Assembly: GCF_001666835.1 (NCBI RefSeq)
Contig: NZ_LZJF01000068.1
Span: 55,350-119,349, forward strand
Origin: Mycobacterium sp. E3251
GTDB taxonomy: Bacteria; Actinomycetota; Actinomycetes; Mycobacteriales; Mycobacteriaceae
Reading direction: 5' to 3'
DNA: 64,000 nt
In this document: positions 1-10,351 of the stretch, one piece after another
Numbering within the stretch: the stretch's first letter is position 1
Layout of the letters: the number at the start of each line of letters is the position of its first letter
The notes under the pieces: generated by a model
Databases searched by the model: none
Told to the model about the DNA's origin: nothing
Seen by the model: only the letters and a program-made list of their open reading frames with translations
Made by a program: the position numbers and the translations under genes

Positions 1-185
1 CCGAAGTAGACGCCGTACCTGCTCGTCGCGAGCGCTTTCAACAGCCACAGGACCACCCCGGTCCCAGCCAAGGTGCCCAGAGTCACAGTCACGACAAAGG
101 CGACCCGGAAGCTCTTCGAGAGCACCGACCGGAGGGGGTTCTGCTGGTCGACAGCAGTCGACGGGTGGATGTTACTGGCGCTCAT
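1..185 (-). CDS. N-terminal part of an unrecognised membrane protein (runs off the window)
   Basis: An open minus-strand frame starts at an ATG whose first base is 185 and continues past the window edge. A GAGGAA ribosome-binding site lies about 7 nt upstream. The visible 61 residues begin MSASNIHPSTAVDQQ. A cytosolic stretch of about 27 residues is followed by a hydrophobic segment at roughly residues 28-50 (AFVVTVTLGTLAGTGVVLWL), which looks like a first membrane span. No family is recognisable from this fragment. The roughly 270 bp upstream are less GC-rich than the rest of the window and hold a small palindrome, so this gene probably has its own promoter. Confidence 0.6.
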   Translation of the reverse strand, partial: MSASNIHPSTAVDQQNPLRSVLSKSFRVAFVVTVTLGTLAGTGVVLWLLKALATSRYGVYF

Positions 186-317
186 GGCATTTCCTCGTTG
201 ACTTCGTTTCGGTCATGTGATTGTCGTTGCCTAATCCATGACGAACTCATGAAGGAAATGGTGGTAGACAAAGCACTTCTCCGGAATGACCGGGAAGCCA
301 GATTGGGTTGCCTCTAG

Positions 318-335
318 GGATAGAGTTTCCTATCC
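318..335. promoter_or_regulatory. Small inverted repeat upstream of the truncated membrane gene
   Basis: GGATAG and CTATCC form a perfect 6-bp inverted repeat separated by AGTTTC. It lies in the 269-bp gene-free stretch 186-454, about 130 bp upstream of the minus-strand start at 185. It could be an operator or a weak hairpin. Nothing else convincing was seen in this gap. Confidence 0.3.
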
Positions 336-454
336 ATTTAGCAAGCATCGGGTGATCGAGTCCAACCAGCGTCGGTTGAGGCGCCCGCCCTGAACGCGTC
401 AGACGACCGCACCCGAATCTTCGATTTTCGGCGCCGCAGTTACGGACGAGTCTG

Positions 455-913
455 CTAGACCAAGCTTGTCGCGTCGAAGACCCAGCTGGTGTCGGCCGTC
501 GCCAGGTTCTCGAAGTGGTTCGGGGGAGCGAAGCTGACCAGGCTGTTCATGTCCCAGTAGTCCTTCCAGACGGTGATCTTGCCGCCCTCGACCTTGTGGA
601 CCGTCACGAATCTCAGCACGCCTCGCTCGCCCGTGGTGAACGTCCATGTCTCCGAGTGCTCGTACATCACGTCGGCACCGTTGGACACCAGCACGCCGTC
701 GTGGTTCTCATAGCCCGCCAGCGGCTCGAGACCCATCTTGAGCCGCTTGACGATGTCTTCCGGCCCGCGCGCCGACAGCGCCGGAACGGGCATGTCGACG
801 TAGAGGCAGTCATCGGATAAAAACGTCTTGACCGCCTCCCAGTCCCGCCGCGAGAGCGCCTGCCATAGCCCGAGGACGACATCCTCGACCGAGATCATAG
901 AAACGTCTGTCAT
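455..913 (-). CDS. Limonene-1,2-epoxide hydrolase / NTF2-like (SnoaL fold) protein
   Basis: A 152-residue protein of typical length for the cone-shaped NTF2/SnoaL fold. The N-terminal helix region (LWQALSRRDWEAVKTFLSDD), the DMPVPALSARGPEDIVKRL stretch and the C-terminal WKDYWDMNSL match the layout of limonene-1,2-epoxide hydrolases and of mycobacterial EphG, where a W-x-D-Y-x-D segment carries the catalytic aspartate. This suggests hydrolysis or isomerisation of a small lipophilic substrate. A non-catalytic NTF2 role cannot be excluded. It is transcribed towards the window start and separated from cyp140 by about 60 bp. Confidence 0.7.
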   Translation of the reverse strand: MTDVSMISVEDVVLGLWQALSRRDWEAVKTFLSDDCLYVDMPVPALSARGPEDIVKRLKMGLEPLAGYENHDGVLVSNGADVMYEHSETWTFTTGERGVLRFVTVHKVEGGKITVWKDYWDMNSLVSFAPPNHFENLATADTSWVFDATSLV

Positions 914-975
914 AGCGCAAATAAACTCGGTTGCCGAACGGGTGTCAACAGCCGATGTTCTCCCGGCGCGCCTCG

Positions 976-2307
976 CTAGCCGTCGACGCGAGCCATCGAC
1001 CGTGCCGGTCCCAGCGCGACCGGCAGTGACGACCAGCCGCGCAGCACGCGCGTGTCACGCCGGCTTCCCATGCCCGCCGCGCGGACCTCGGGGAAGCGGT
1101 CGAAAAACGTACGCAGCCCGACTTCGCCCTCGGCACGCGCCAGCGCGGCGCCCAGGCAGAAGTGCCGGCCCCCGGAGAACGCGAGATGCCTTCCGGCGTT
1201 TGGCCGTTCGATGTCGAAGCGGTGCGGCTCGTCGAAGACGGACGGGTCGCGGTTGGCGGCGGCCAGATAGACGAGCACCAAGTCGCCGCGCTGGAGCCGC
1301 CTGCCTGCCAGCTCAACGTCGCCCCGCGCGATCCGCGCGGTCAGCTGTACCGGCGATTCCAGCCGCAGAATCTCCTCAACGGCGTTGGGCCACAGCTCGG
1401 GCCGTTCGCGCAAGGTGTTCAGGCGGTCGGGCGCATCTAGGAGCATGCGGATCCCGTTGCCAAGCAGGTTGACCGTGGTCTCGAACCCGGCCGCCAATAC
1501 CAGCCCGGCGATGGCTTGCAGCTCGTTCTCGTCCAGATATGTTTCGGCGGAACCGCTTTCGGCTATCTGGATCAGCTGGCTCATCAGGTTGTCGCTCGGG
1601 GTGCGCCGCAACTGGCCGAGATGCTCGTCGAGCCAGGAGCTGAAGCCCTCGAGCCCTCGCTGCACACTGCGGTATTGCCGCCACGTCAATCCGATGTCCA
1701 GGCTCGGCGCGGCGAGCTCACCGAATTCCAGGACGCGCGGCCGGTCGCGCTCTGGGACGCCGAGGATGTCGCTGATGATCGCGACCGGCAGCTGCGAGCA
1801 GTACCGACCCACAATGTCGACGACCTGCGAGGCGCCGGACTCGGCGGCGAGCTGATCCAACAGGTCGGCGGCGGTCTGCTCCACGCGAGCGCGCAACGCG
1901 GCAACCGCGCGGGGAGTGAAGACCGCGGACACCGTCTTGCGGTAGCGGGTGTGGTCCGGCGGCTCGACGGCGAGCAGCGACGGTGCGCGAAGCGGATGCA
2001 GCAGACCGTCGCGGGTGCGGCCCTCCAGCCTCCGCAGCGGCTTGGGCAGATTCGCCCCGAACACGAGCACGCGGAAGTCTTCGGAGCGCAGCAGCTCGTG
2101 GGCCAGCGCGTGGTCGGCCGTCAGATAACTCACGCGACCCTTGAGCAGCGGTCCCGCCGCCCGGAGTTCGTCGTAGAACGGCACCGGGTCGGCGGCCACC
2201 CGGGGATCCGCGATCAGCCTGGCGTGCAGGTCACCGCGCCGGACGCCGAGCGTCGCGACGCCCCGGATGAAGCCGTGCATCGCCAACCAGTGCAAACGTT
2301 CCTTCAC
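976..2307 (-). CDS. cyp140: Cytochrome P450 CYP140
   Basis: A P450 of about 443 residues. Visible hallmarks are the I-helix oxygen-binding segment (LAAGFETTVNLLGNG), the ExxR pair in EEILRLESP and the haem-ligand loop FSGGRHFCLGAAL. The sequence follows H37Rv CYP140 (Rv1880c) closely as I remember it. An ATG at 2319 is available, but the GTG at 2307 gives an N-terminus (VKERLHWLAMHG) that aligns with known CYP140 and has GGAGG about 5 nt upstream, so 2307 is chosen. It is a haem monooxygenase needing ferredoxin and reductase supplied elsewhere; its substrate is unknown. lppE lies upstream on the same strand. Confidence 0.92.
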   Translation of the reverse strand: MKERLHWLAMHGFIRGVATLGVRRGDLHARLIADPRVAADPVPFYDELRAAGPLLKGRVSYLTADHALAHELLRSEDFRVLVFGANLPKPLRRLEGRTRDGLLHPLRAPSLLAVEPPDHTRYRKTVSAVFTPRAVAALRARVEQTAADLLDQLAAESGASQVVDIVGRYCSQLPVAIISDILGVPERDRPRVLEFGELAAPSLDIGLTWRQYRSVQRGLEGFSSWLDEHLGQLRRTPSDNLMSQLIQIAESGSAETYLDENELQAIAGLVLAAGFETTVNLLGNGIRMLLDAPDRLNTLRERPELWPNAVEEILRLESPVQLTARIARGDVELAGRRLQRGDLVLVYLAAANRDPSVFDEPHRFDIERPNAGRHLAFSGGRHFCLGAALARAEGEVGLRTFFDRFPEVRAAGMGSRRDTRVLRGWSSLPVALGPARSMARVDG

Positions 2308-2360
2308 CGGCCCCTCCATCGATCGATGCCACCGAGCCTATGCCCGGACCCCGGACACCG

Positions 2361-2780
2361 TCAGCACTCGGCGATGATCTTGAACTCAGTCGTCACCACT
2401 TTGTCGGGGTTGCTGCTGTTGATGCCGTAGGCGTTACCGCTGATCGTGTACGCGTCGTTGGTGACGTCGGCGTGCGCGTCGCCCACGCCGCCTTCCCAGA
2501 AGCTGCCGGTGAATCCGTCGACGTTGCGGATCTTCACCCACTGGGGCATTACCCGGTAACCACTGGTGAGCACCACTGCCTCGACACCGCCGTCGCGGTC
2601 CTTGATGTCGATGGTGCGGTACTGCTGGTTTTGGCTGCACGCCGGAGGGCGGGTGGTGTGAGTGGCCCCGTCGATGGTCAGACGGGCCGCTTTGCGGGGC
2701 GTGGTCTGGGCCTGCCCGCACCCCGCGACGCCGACGCCGGCGATCACCACGAAAACCACCGCGATTAACCGGTTTCGCAC
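2361..2780 (-). CDS. lppE: Probable lipoprotein LppE
   Basis: A 139-residue exported lipoprotein. A short positive N-terminus (MRNR) and hydrophobic core end in the lipobox VAGC, with Cys at about residue 21 as the lipidation site. The GTG start at 2780 is preceded by an excellent AAGGAGGTGA Shine-Dalgarno. The mature part is small and soluble-looking with no catalytic motif. Its position between cyp140 and an SDR matches Rv1881c. It probably sits in the cell envelope; its function is unknown. Confidence 0.85.
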   Translation of the reverse strand: MRNRLIAVVFVVIAGVGVAGCGQAQTTPRKAARLTIDGATHTTRPPACSQNQQYRTIDIKDRDGGVEAVVLTSGYRVMPQWVKIRNVDGFTGSFWEGGVGDAHADVTNDAYTISGNAYGINSSNPDKVVTTEFKIIAEC

Positions 2781-2793
2781 CGGTTCACCTCCT

Positions 2794-3627
2794 TCACTGC
2801 CGCTTCGGCATCAGGGCGGGTAGGGATTTGACGATGCTGCGTCGCACGAGTTCCGGACTCAAGCCCTTGAAGAAGTCGATCAAGCGAATGCTCTTGGGCA
2901 CGTACCAATGCAACCGCTTCGGGTTGTGGTAAGCCTGCCACGCGGCCTCCGCCACGCTGCTCGCCGGCATCAGCCGGAACAACCCCTTCTTGGGCGCGGT
3001 GGCCCGAAGCTCATCGGCCGTCCTCGGGGCACCGCCGTCGTTGGAGTGATTCGTCGTCGTGGTCAGGATGGCCGTGTCGATCAGGCCGGGCAGCACGTCG
3101 GCGACGCGAACCCCGTGCCGGTGCCACTCGACGCTGAGCGCCTCGGTCAATCCCTTGACGGCGTGCTTGGTCGACGAATAGACGGCCAGGCGCGGCATGC
3201 CGTAGGTGCCCGACGACGACGACGTCGAAAACATCAGGCTGCCAGGCGTTTTCTTCAGGTACGGCAACGAGGCGTAGGCCCCGGTCAGCACCGCCTTGTA
3301 GTTGATGTCGACGACGCGCATGGCGGCCTCGTAGGGCACGTCCTCGAACCATCCGCTTTCGCCGATGCCCGCGTTGTTCCACATCATGTCGAGCCCGCCG
3401 TCGCTGTTGCCGGCGCAGAAGTCGGCGAGGGCACCCTCCAGGGCCGCCTTGTCCGTCACGTCGACCTGGCGGGTCCACAACCGGTCGCCGCCGAGTTCTT
3501 CCCGCAGCGTCGCCAAACCGTCACCGTTGCGGTCCACGGCGCCGACCCGCCACCCCTTGGCGTGGAACAGCTTTGCCCCCTCCCGGCCCATGCCGCTGCC
3601 CGCACCGGTGATGAAGATCGATTTCAC
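2794..3627 (-). CDS. Short-chain dehydrogenase/reductase (Rv1882c-like)
   Basis: A 277-residue classical SDR. The cofactor motif is TGAGSGMG near residue 8, NNAG appears around residue 86, and the catalytic Ser followed by YSSTK (Tyr and Lys) lies around residues 138-156. It starts at GTG 3627. A C-terminal basic, hydrophobic tail (SPELVRRSIVKSLPALMPKRQ region) resembles mycobacterial SDRs that act on lipids. Only 6 bp separate it from the upstream SRPBCC gene, so the two were probably co-transcribed. Substrate unknown. Confidence 0.88.
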   Translation of the reverse strand: MKSIFITGAGSGMGREGAKLFHAKGWRVGAVDRNGDGLATLREELGGDRLWTRQVDVTDKAALEGALADFCAGNSDGGLDMMWNNAGIGESGWFEDVPYEAAMRVVDINYKAVLTGAYASLPYLKKTPGSLMFSTSSSSGTYGMPRLAVYSSTKHAVKGLTEALSVEWHRHGVRVADVLPGLIDTAILTTTTNHSNDGGAPRTADELRATAPKKGLFRLMPASSVAEAAWQAYHNPKRLHWYVPKSIRLIDFFKGLSPELVRRSIVKSLPALMPKRQ

Positions 3628-3633
3628 GGCGCG

Positions 3634-4100
3634 TCAGCCAGCCTCGACCACATCTTTGATGCGATTCAGGGTTTTGGTCATGTCGCGCACGTTGCGTCGC
3701 TTACGCAGGAAACCCCCGAACAGCCAGTAGACGGCGAGCCAGGGCGCCGGGTTGAGGCGGAAAGACTCGGTCACGTCGTGCCGCCGCCGCTGGGTGCCAA
3801 TCGGTAGTGCCAGTTGTTGACCGCCCGATCACCGAGCAGCACCGCGAACCCGAATTCGCGGCCCGGCTCACACGCGGTCACCTCACACGTCGTCCAATAC
3901 ACCGGCCCAATCTCGTTACGCCGCACATGGCCACGGAATTTCGCGCCGAGGGCCGGGCCATTGGCGTCGCCCAGCCACTCGGCCTCGAACACTTCGGGGG
4001 AGAACCGGCCGATGTTGCGAACGTTTGCGATGAGATCCCAGATCTTGTCCGCAGACGCCGCCATATGAACAGTCGCCGAACCTTCCATGGCCTGATCCAA
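3634..4100 (-). pseudogene. SRPBCC (polyketide-cyclase-like) gene, Rv1883c-like, broken by a one-base frameshift
   Basis: The first frame encodes MDQAMEGSATVHMAASADKI and onward, a typical SRPBCC N-terminus, down to NNWHYRLAPSGGGTT, where it meets a TGA at 3771-3773. In the next frame the coding sequence continues directly as DVTESFRLNPAPWLAVYWLF to a TGA at 3634-3636. Restoring one base near 3775-3785 would give about 155 residues, the family's normal length and about that of Rv1883c (153 as I recall). The downstream part still reads as conserved protein, so this is either a recent mutation or a sequencing error in the CG-rich GGCGGCACGACG tract. The gene sits 6 bp upstream of the SDR. Confidence 0.75.
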
Positions 4101-4141
4101 ACACAGCTTGCCGTTCGGTCATAGACCGCGAGGACATATCG

Positions 4142-4684
<543 letters not shown>

Positions 4685-5296
4685 TTATTGCTGGCAATAT
4701 GACTGAGTTGCTAACGCCAGCGCCCGCCGATAGAGGGCGTCGAGGCTGCGCGCGCGGACAACGCCGCTTGCGGCGAGGTCGAGCTGTGCGGCGCAGGCCG
4801 GCGAATGCAGCAGGTCCCAGTTGCCCACGACTTGGTTCAGCATCGTTTGGTTGAGGTCGTCGATCGCCGACCGCGACGCCGACAGGTCCACCGACTGGCC
4901 CGGGGCGGCATCAGGATTCAGTTTCCAATCCGCGAACCGGCTGTATTCGATGCCCTCCGTGGCGCGGATCTGGTCGCCGAACAGCCGGGTGACGTAGTCG
5001 GGGTCGATCCGCCGGGCCGAGGCCTGGGCGGCCATTTTCGCGAGTTCTTGCCGGACGCGGTCCTGGTCTTCGATGGCCCCGCGAGTGGTCCACTTGTAGG
5101 CGGCCACCGGCTCGGCGATTTGTAACCGCTGCGCGGCGGCGTCGACCAACTCGGTGAGCGGGCTCGCGTCGTCGGCGCTCGCGGGCGACGCGACCAGGAT
5201 CGCCAGCCCGACGATCGTGCCGGCGCAGCGGGTAACCAGGGTGACGCGCCGGCTCTGCATGACATGATTCTGCGGCAGCGCCGGATGCGAGCGCAT
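4685..5296 (-). CDS. Secreted chorismate mutase, AroQ-gamma type (Rv1885c-like)
   Basis: A 203-residue protein with a signal peptide (hydrophobic GTIVGLAILVASPASA, cleavage near residue 42) and an all-helical AroQ-gamma chorismate mutase domain. Recognisable elements are LTELVDAAAQRLQIAEPVAA, AAYKW, the RIDPDYVTRLFGDQIRATE stretch with RxxxxxxIEYS-like residues, and DLSASRSAIDDLN. Cysteines near residues 161 and 201 could pair as in the M. tuberculosis enzyme. It converts chorismate to prephenate outside the cytoplasm; its physiological purpose there is unclear. A second ATG at 5260 is possible. The gene is upstream of rpfC on the same strand. Confidence 0.9.
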   Translation of the reverse strand: MRSHPALPQNHVMQSRRVTLVTRCAGTIVGLAILVASPASADDASPLTELVDAAAQRLQIAEPVAAYKWTTRGAIEDQDRVRQELAKMAAQASARRIDPDYVTRLFGDQIRATEGIEYSRFADWKLNPDAAPGQSVDLSASRSAIDDLNQTMLNQVVGNWDLLHSPACAAQLDLAASGVVRARSLDALYRRALALATQSYCQQ

Positions 5297-5313
5297 TTCG
5301 GAGTTAGCCTGAG

Positions 5314-5937
5314 ATGCTGATGTCGTCGACCATGGATAGTCGCGGCCCGCGCCGCGTTGGCGGGAAGCGCGGGAAATCGTTGCGCTCGAAGCAGATTCGC
5401 GCGCTGATCGCCGTCGCGCTGGCGATTCCGTTGCTGCTCGGGGCGGCGCTCATCATGGTGGATCGGCTGCATTCCACGCCCGCCGACGCCATCGACCATC
5501 CCGCCAGCCCGGTGAACGACGAGCAGTCGAAGGCTCAGGTCGTCAATTCGGCCCAGAACATCGTCACCGCGGCGGGCCTGCAGGCCTCCTCGGCCGGCTA
5601 CGCGCTGATGTCCTGCAAAGACCGGGACGACCCGCCGTACCAGGGCTCGATCTATCTGACATTCTCGGTGCCCGCCACGGCACCGGCCGACACGTATATC
5701 ACCCGGATTGCCACCACGCTGGCCGGCGACGGCTGGGCCGAGGGCCTACCACCCAACAATCACGCGTTCGCGAAGACACTCACCAAGGATGGCGTCACGG
5801 TGATCGTCTACCGCCACGACGACGAACCGCACCTGGGTGTCCTACGCGTCTACGGCCAGTGCCGCAACATGAACGATCACCGCAGGGACGCGACGGCTTG
5901 GACGGATATCACCAACCAATTCGCCGCGCCGCGTTGA
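5314..5937 (+). CDS. Membrane-anchored protein of unknown function
   Basis: A 207-residue protein with a basic N-terminus (RGPRRVGGKRGKSLRSKQ), one hydrophobic span at about residues 29-50 (ALIAVALAIPLLLGAALIMV), and an extracytoplasmic domain of about 155 residues. Two cysteines (in MSCKDRD and YGQCRN) could form a disulfide. The topology suggests a small periplasmic sensor or accessory domain. It is divergent from the chorismate mutase gene (17-bp gap) and convergent with fbpB across a strong hairpin. I do not recognise a named family. Confidence 0.8.
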   Translation: MLMSSTMDSRGPRRVGGKRGKSLRSKQIRALIAVALAIPLLLGAALIMVDRLHSTPADAIDHPASPVNDEQSKAQVVNSAQNIVTAAGLQASSAGYALMSCKDRDDPPYQGSIYLTFSVPATAPADTYITRIATTLAGDGWAEGLPPNNHAFAKTLTKDGVTVIVYRHDDEPHLGVLRVYGQCRNMNDHRRDATAWTDITNQFAAPR

Positions 5938-5969
5938 TCGGCCGACGCCAAACGGGGCCCATGACGCAC

Positions 5970-6004
5970 TACTGCGCCCGACGGCGTCGTCGTCGGGCGC
6001 AGTA
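5970..6004. terminator. Bidirectional hairpin terminator between the membrane-anchored gene and fbpB
   Basis: TACTGCGCCCGACG (5970-5983) and its exact reverse complement (5991-6004) form a 14-bp GC-rich stem with a 7-nt loop. It sits between two convergent stop codons. There is no U-tract, as is usual for mycobacterial intrinsic terminators. Confidence 0.7.
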
Positions 6005-6025
6005 GCGACCTCGGGGCAGGTGAGG

Positions 6026-7625
<1,600 letters not shown>

Positions 7626-8744
7626 ATGAGTTTGGACACGGTACTTGGGCTATCAGTGACGCCGACCGCCGTTGGGTGGGTCCTCGCTGAAGGGCACGGC
7701 GCGGACGGCACCATCCTGGACCATCAGGAGCTGGTGCTGGACGCCGGTCGCGGCGGCCGCGCCGTGAGTACCGCGGAGCAAGTAGCGGACGAGATCGCAC
7801 GGGTCGAAGCGCAGGCGGCCGCCAGCGACCATCGACTGCGGGTCATCGGGGTGACGTGGAACGACGACGCGGCGGCCCACGCCGCGTTGCTGCTGGAAGC
7901 GCTCACCGACGGTGGCTTCGACAACGTCGTGCCGGTCCGGCAACTCGACGCCGTCGAGACACTGGCGCGGGCCCTCGCGCCGGTCATCGGCTATGAACAG
8001 ACCGCGGTCTGTCTCCTCGAACACGACTCGACGACCGTGGTCATGGTCGATACCCGCGACGGGGAAACGCAGACGGCGACCAAGCAGGTGCGCGGCGGTT
8101 TCGACGGCCTGACTCGCTGGTTGACCGGCATGTTCGACCGCAATGGCTGGCAGCCCGCCGGGGTGGTGGTCATCGGCGCGCACAGCGACATCGACGGCCT
8201 GTCCTGGCAGCTCGAAAAGACCCTGCCGGTGCCGGTATTCGTGCAAGCGATGGCGCAGGTGACCATCGCGCGGGGCGCTGCGCTGACCGCAGCCCGAAGC
8301 ACCGAGTTCACCGACGACCAGCTGGTGGTGCACCCCAGTGCACCCGTCGCCGCGCCGCCGGCGCCGCGAAAGCTGTCGTACGCCGGGGCCGTGACCACTC
8401 TGGCCGCCGGTGTGGTCACCTTTGTCTCCTCGATATCGCTAGCGGTGGGCCTTCAACTGGCCCCGGCCAGCGAGCCCGTCCCGCGGCACACGGAGCACGC
8501 GCCGCCGCCCCAAGTCGCCGAGGCCGTAGCACCGCCCCCGGTCGTCGCACCGCTGACCCCGCAGGCGAAAGTCCCGGCCGGCGAACCGATCACGGAGGCC
8601 ACCGCACCCGACGAGCAGCGGCCGGAACCGGAGCCCAACAGCAGGCAGCCCTACCTGACGCGAATGCTCGAACACATCCCGGGCGACACCGGCGACGCGA
8701 CGGGCGCCTCGGCCTCGCAGGCGCCCTCCCAGCCGCAGCCCTGA
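7626..8744 (+). CDS. Mycobacterial conserved protein with ASKHA-like N-terminal domain and Pro-rich tail (DUF7159-type)
   Basis: A 372-residue protein. The N-terminal 220 residues start MSLDTVLGLSVTPTAVGWVL, a signature seen in a mycobacterial conserved-hypothetical family whose fold looks like an actin/Hsp70 ATPase half (GYEQTAVCLLEHDSTTVVMV, GGFDGLTRWL, VVVIGAHSDI). A hydrophobic span at about residues 262-282 (VTTLAAGVVTFVSSISLAVG) is followed by a Pro/Ala/Glu-rich segment of about 85 residues that would lie outside the membrane. It may correspond to Rv1887. Function unknown; envelope-associated by topology. Confidence 0.8.
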   Translation: MSLDTVLGLSVTPTAVGWVLAEGHGADGTILDHQELVLDAGRGGRAVSTAEQVADEIARVEAQAAASDHRLRVIGVTWNDDAAAHAALLLEALTDGGFDNVVPVRQLDAVETLARALAPVIGYEQTAVCLLEHDSTTVVMVDTRDGETQTATKQVRGGFDGLTRWLTGMFDRNGWQPAGVVVIGAHSDIDGLSWQLEKTLPVPVFVQAMAQVTIARGAALTAARSTEFTDDQLVVHPSAPVAAPPAPRKLSYAGAVTTLAAGVVTFVSSISLAVGLQLAPASEPVPRHTEHAPPPQVAEAVAPPPVVAPLTPQAKVPAGEPITEATAPDEQRPEPEPNSRQPYLTRMLEHIPGDTGDATGASASQAPSQPQP

Positions 8745-8765
8745 CGTCGGCGCGGGATAAGGCGC

Positions 8766-9314
8766 TCAGGCGTTTTTCGCGTGAACCGCGGAGAAGGACA
8801 CCGAAACGTCGTCGGCGACCTGGACCGAACCCATCAGCAATGAGTACGGCTTGATGCCGTAGTCGGTCTGTCGGACCGTTGACTCGGTGGACATACGCCA
8901 AGCGTCCCCGAGATCCTCTGTGCGCAAGTAGATTACGTGGCCCCGCGACTTTCCCCGAATGTCGAGTTGACCGGTGAGGCGGTACCCGTCGTCGGTCTTG
9001 CCGATGTCCCGTGCGAGGAAACGGATCTCGGGAAAACGGCCGGCGTCCAACGACTTCAAGGCGTTGGACCGCACCAAAACCTTCTCGGGTCCTGACAATC
9101 CCTTCACGCCGCCCTCGCCGCGTAACACCTCGAAGGAATCCGTTTCGACCACAAGCTCCACGGTGGCGGGCTCCGAGCCGGCCCAGCCCACGGTGGCATG
9201 CCAGCGGGTCATGGCGATGGTGAGACGGTGGCCCATTCGCGCGGCTCGCCCGCGAACGCCGGTGCCAAGAAGTAACTCGCCGTCGGCTGCGTCCAAGCTC
9301 CACTCGTCGGTCAT
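8766..9314 (-). CDS. YceI-like lipocalin-fold protein
   Basis: A 182-residue protein without a signal peptide. The pattern matches the YceI family: an opening strand (MTDEWSLDAADGELLLGTGV), GHRLTIAMTRWHATV, VELVVETDSFEV, then FPEIRFLARDI and a tail of strand-like blocks ending VADDVSVSFSAVHA. YceI proteins bind polyisoprenoid or amphiphilic lipids in a beta-barrel. Unlike exported YceI proteins this one looks cytoplasmic. It is convergent with the preceding gene (21-bp gap) and closely follows the alcohol dehydrogenase gene on the same strand (13 bp). It probably corresponds to Rv1890c. Confidence 0.65.
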   Translation of the reverse strand: MTDEWSLDAADGELLLGTGVRGRAARMGHRLTIAMTRWHATVGWAGSEPATVELVVETDSFEVLRGEGGVKGLSGPEKVLVRSNALKSLDAGRFPEIRFLARDIGKTDDGYRLTGQLDIRGKSRGHVIYLRTEDLGDAWRMSTESTVRQTDYGIKPYSLLMGSVQVADDVSVSFSAVHAKNA

Positions 9315-9327
9315 AGGCCGACTGTAA

Positions 9328-10341
9328 TCACATCGTCAGCACTGTGCGGTAGTGCGCGCGCCCTTGCTCCAACGCCGCGTATCCGTCCGCGGCTTGGGAC
9401 AGCGGTAGCTCCTCGACCCACGCCCGCACCCCGGACAGCACGGCGAAATGCATCGTGTCTTCAACGTCTTTCGCCGTGCCGGAAGGATGACCGACGATGC
9501 TGATCCCCGGTGTAATCAGTTGGATGGGGCTGATCGGCAGTGGTTCGGGCGTGACGCCGATGGTCACCAGCTCGCCTTGCGGCGATATCCCGCCAACCGT
9601 TGCGGCCATCGCCGGCGAGTTGCCCGCGGTCGCCAACACGACCGCCGCCCCGCCCAGGGCCTTCAGCGCTTCTGCGGGATCGGCGGCGGTGGAGTCGATG
9701 TAATGGTGGGCACCCAACTTCCGGGCATCCTCCTCTTTGCCGCTGCCCCGAGCGATCGCGATGGTCTCGAACCCCATCGCCCGGGCGAACTGCACCCCGA
9801 GGTGGCCGAGGCCGCCGACACCGAGGATGGCGACCCGGTCGCCGGGCACCGCCTTGGTATGGCGCAAAGCGTTGTAGGTGGTAACGCCGGCGCAACCCAT
9901 CGGCGCGGCCTCCGCGTCGGACAGCCCTTCCGGTATGCGGGCGAGCGCACTCGCCGGGACGGTCACCGATTCCGCGTACCCGCCCGGATATTGGTAACTC
10001 GGCACCTTCCCGTTCTCGCAATGAATGAAGTGGCCTTTGCGGCATTCATCGCAGTGGTAGCAGCACCCGCCGAACCACCCGACCGCGACACGATCGCCGA
10101 CGGCGAAACCCTCGACGCCCGCCCCTAGTTCCGCGATCGTCCCGGCGATTTCGTGCCCGGGAGTCAACGGCCATGTCATGCCCGGGAAGCCGCCTGCGAC
10201 AAAGTGTGCGTCCGTGCCGCAGATTCCACATGCGGTGACGGTTATCCGCGCCTCGTCACGTCCCGGTGGCTTGGTTTCGACATCGACCAGTTCCAACGGT
10301 GCCCCGGCCGACTTCACATGAACTGCTCGATGGGTTGCCAT
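9328..10341 (-). CDS. Zinc-dependent alcohol dehydrogenase (MDR family)
   Basis: A 337-residue medium-chain dehydrogenase. The catalytic zinc site is formed by CGICGTDAHF (Cys near 37), the GHEIAG histidine-glutamate pair and Cys in MGCAGV. The structural zinc loop is CCYHCDECRKGHFIHC. The Rossmann motif is ILGVGGLGHLGVQFA, followed by AIARGSGKE, suggesting NADP preference. It oxidises an alcohol or reduces an aldehyde; the substrate is unknown. It lies 10 bp downstream of a CYP125-type P450 on the same strand, so it may oxidise the P450's alcohol product further. Confidence 0.9.
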   Translation of the reverse strand: MATHRAVHVKSAGAPLELVDVETKPPGRDEARITVTACGICGTDAHFVAGGFPGMTWPLTPGHEIAGTIAELGAGVEGFAVGDRVAVGWFGGCCYHCDECRKGHFIHCENGKVPSYQYPGGYAESVTVPASALARIPEGLSDAEAAPMGCAGVTTYNALRHTKAVPGDRVAILGVGGLGHLGVQFARAMGFETIAIARGSGKEEDARKLGAHHYIDSTAADPAEALKALGGAAVVLATAGNSPAMAATVGGISPQGELVTIGVTPEPLPISPIQLITPGISIVGHPSGTAKDVEDTMHFAVLSGVRAWVEELPLSQAADGYAALEQGRAHYRTVLTM

Positions 10342-10351
10342 GCGGTTGAGG

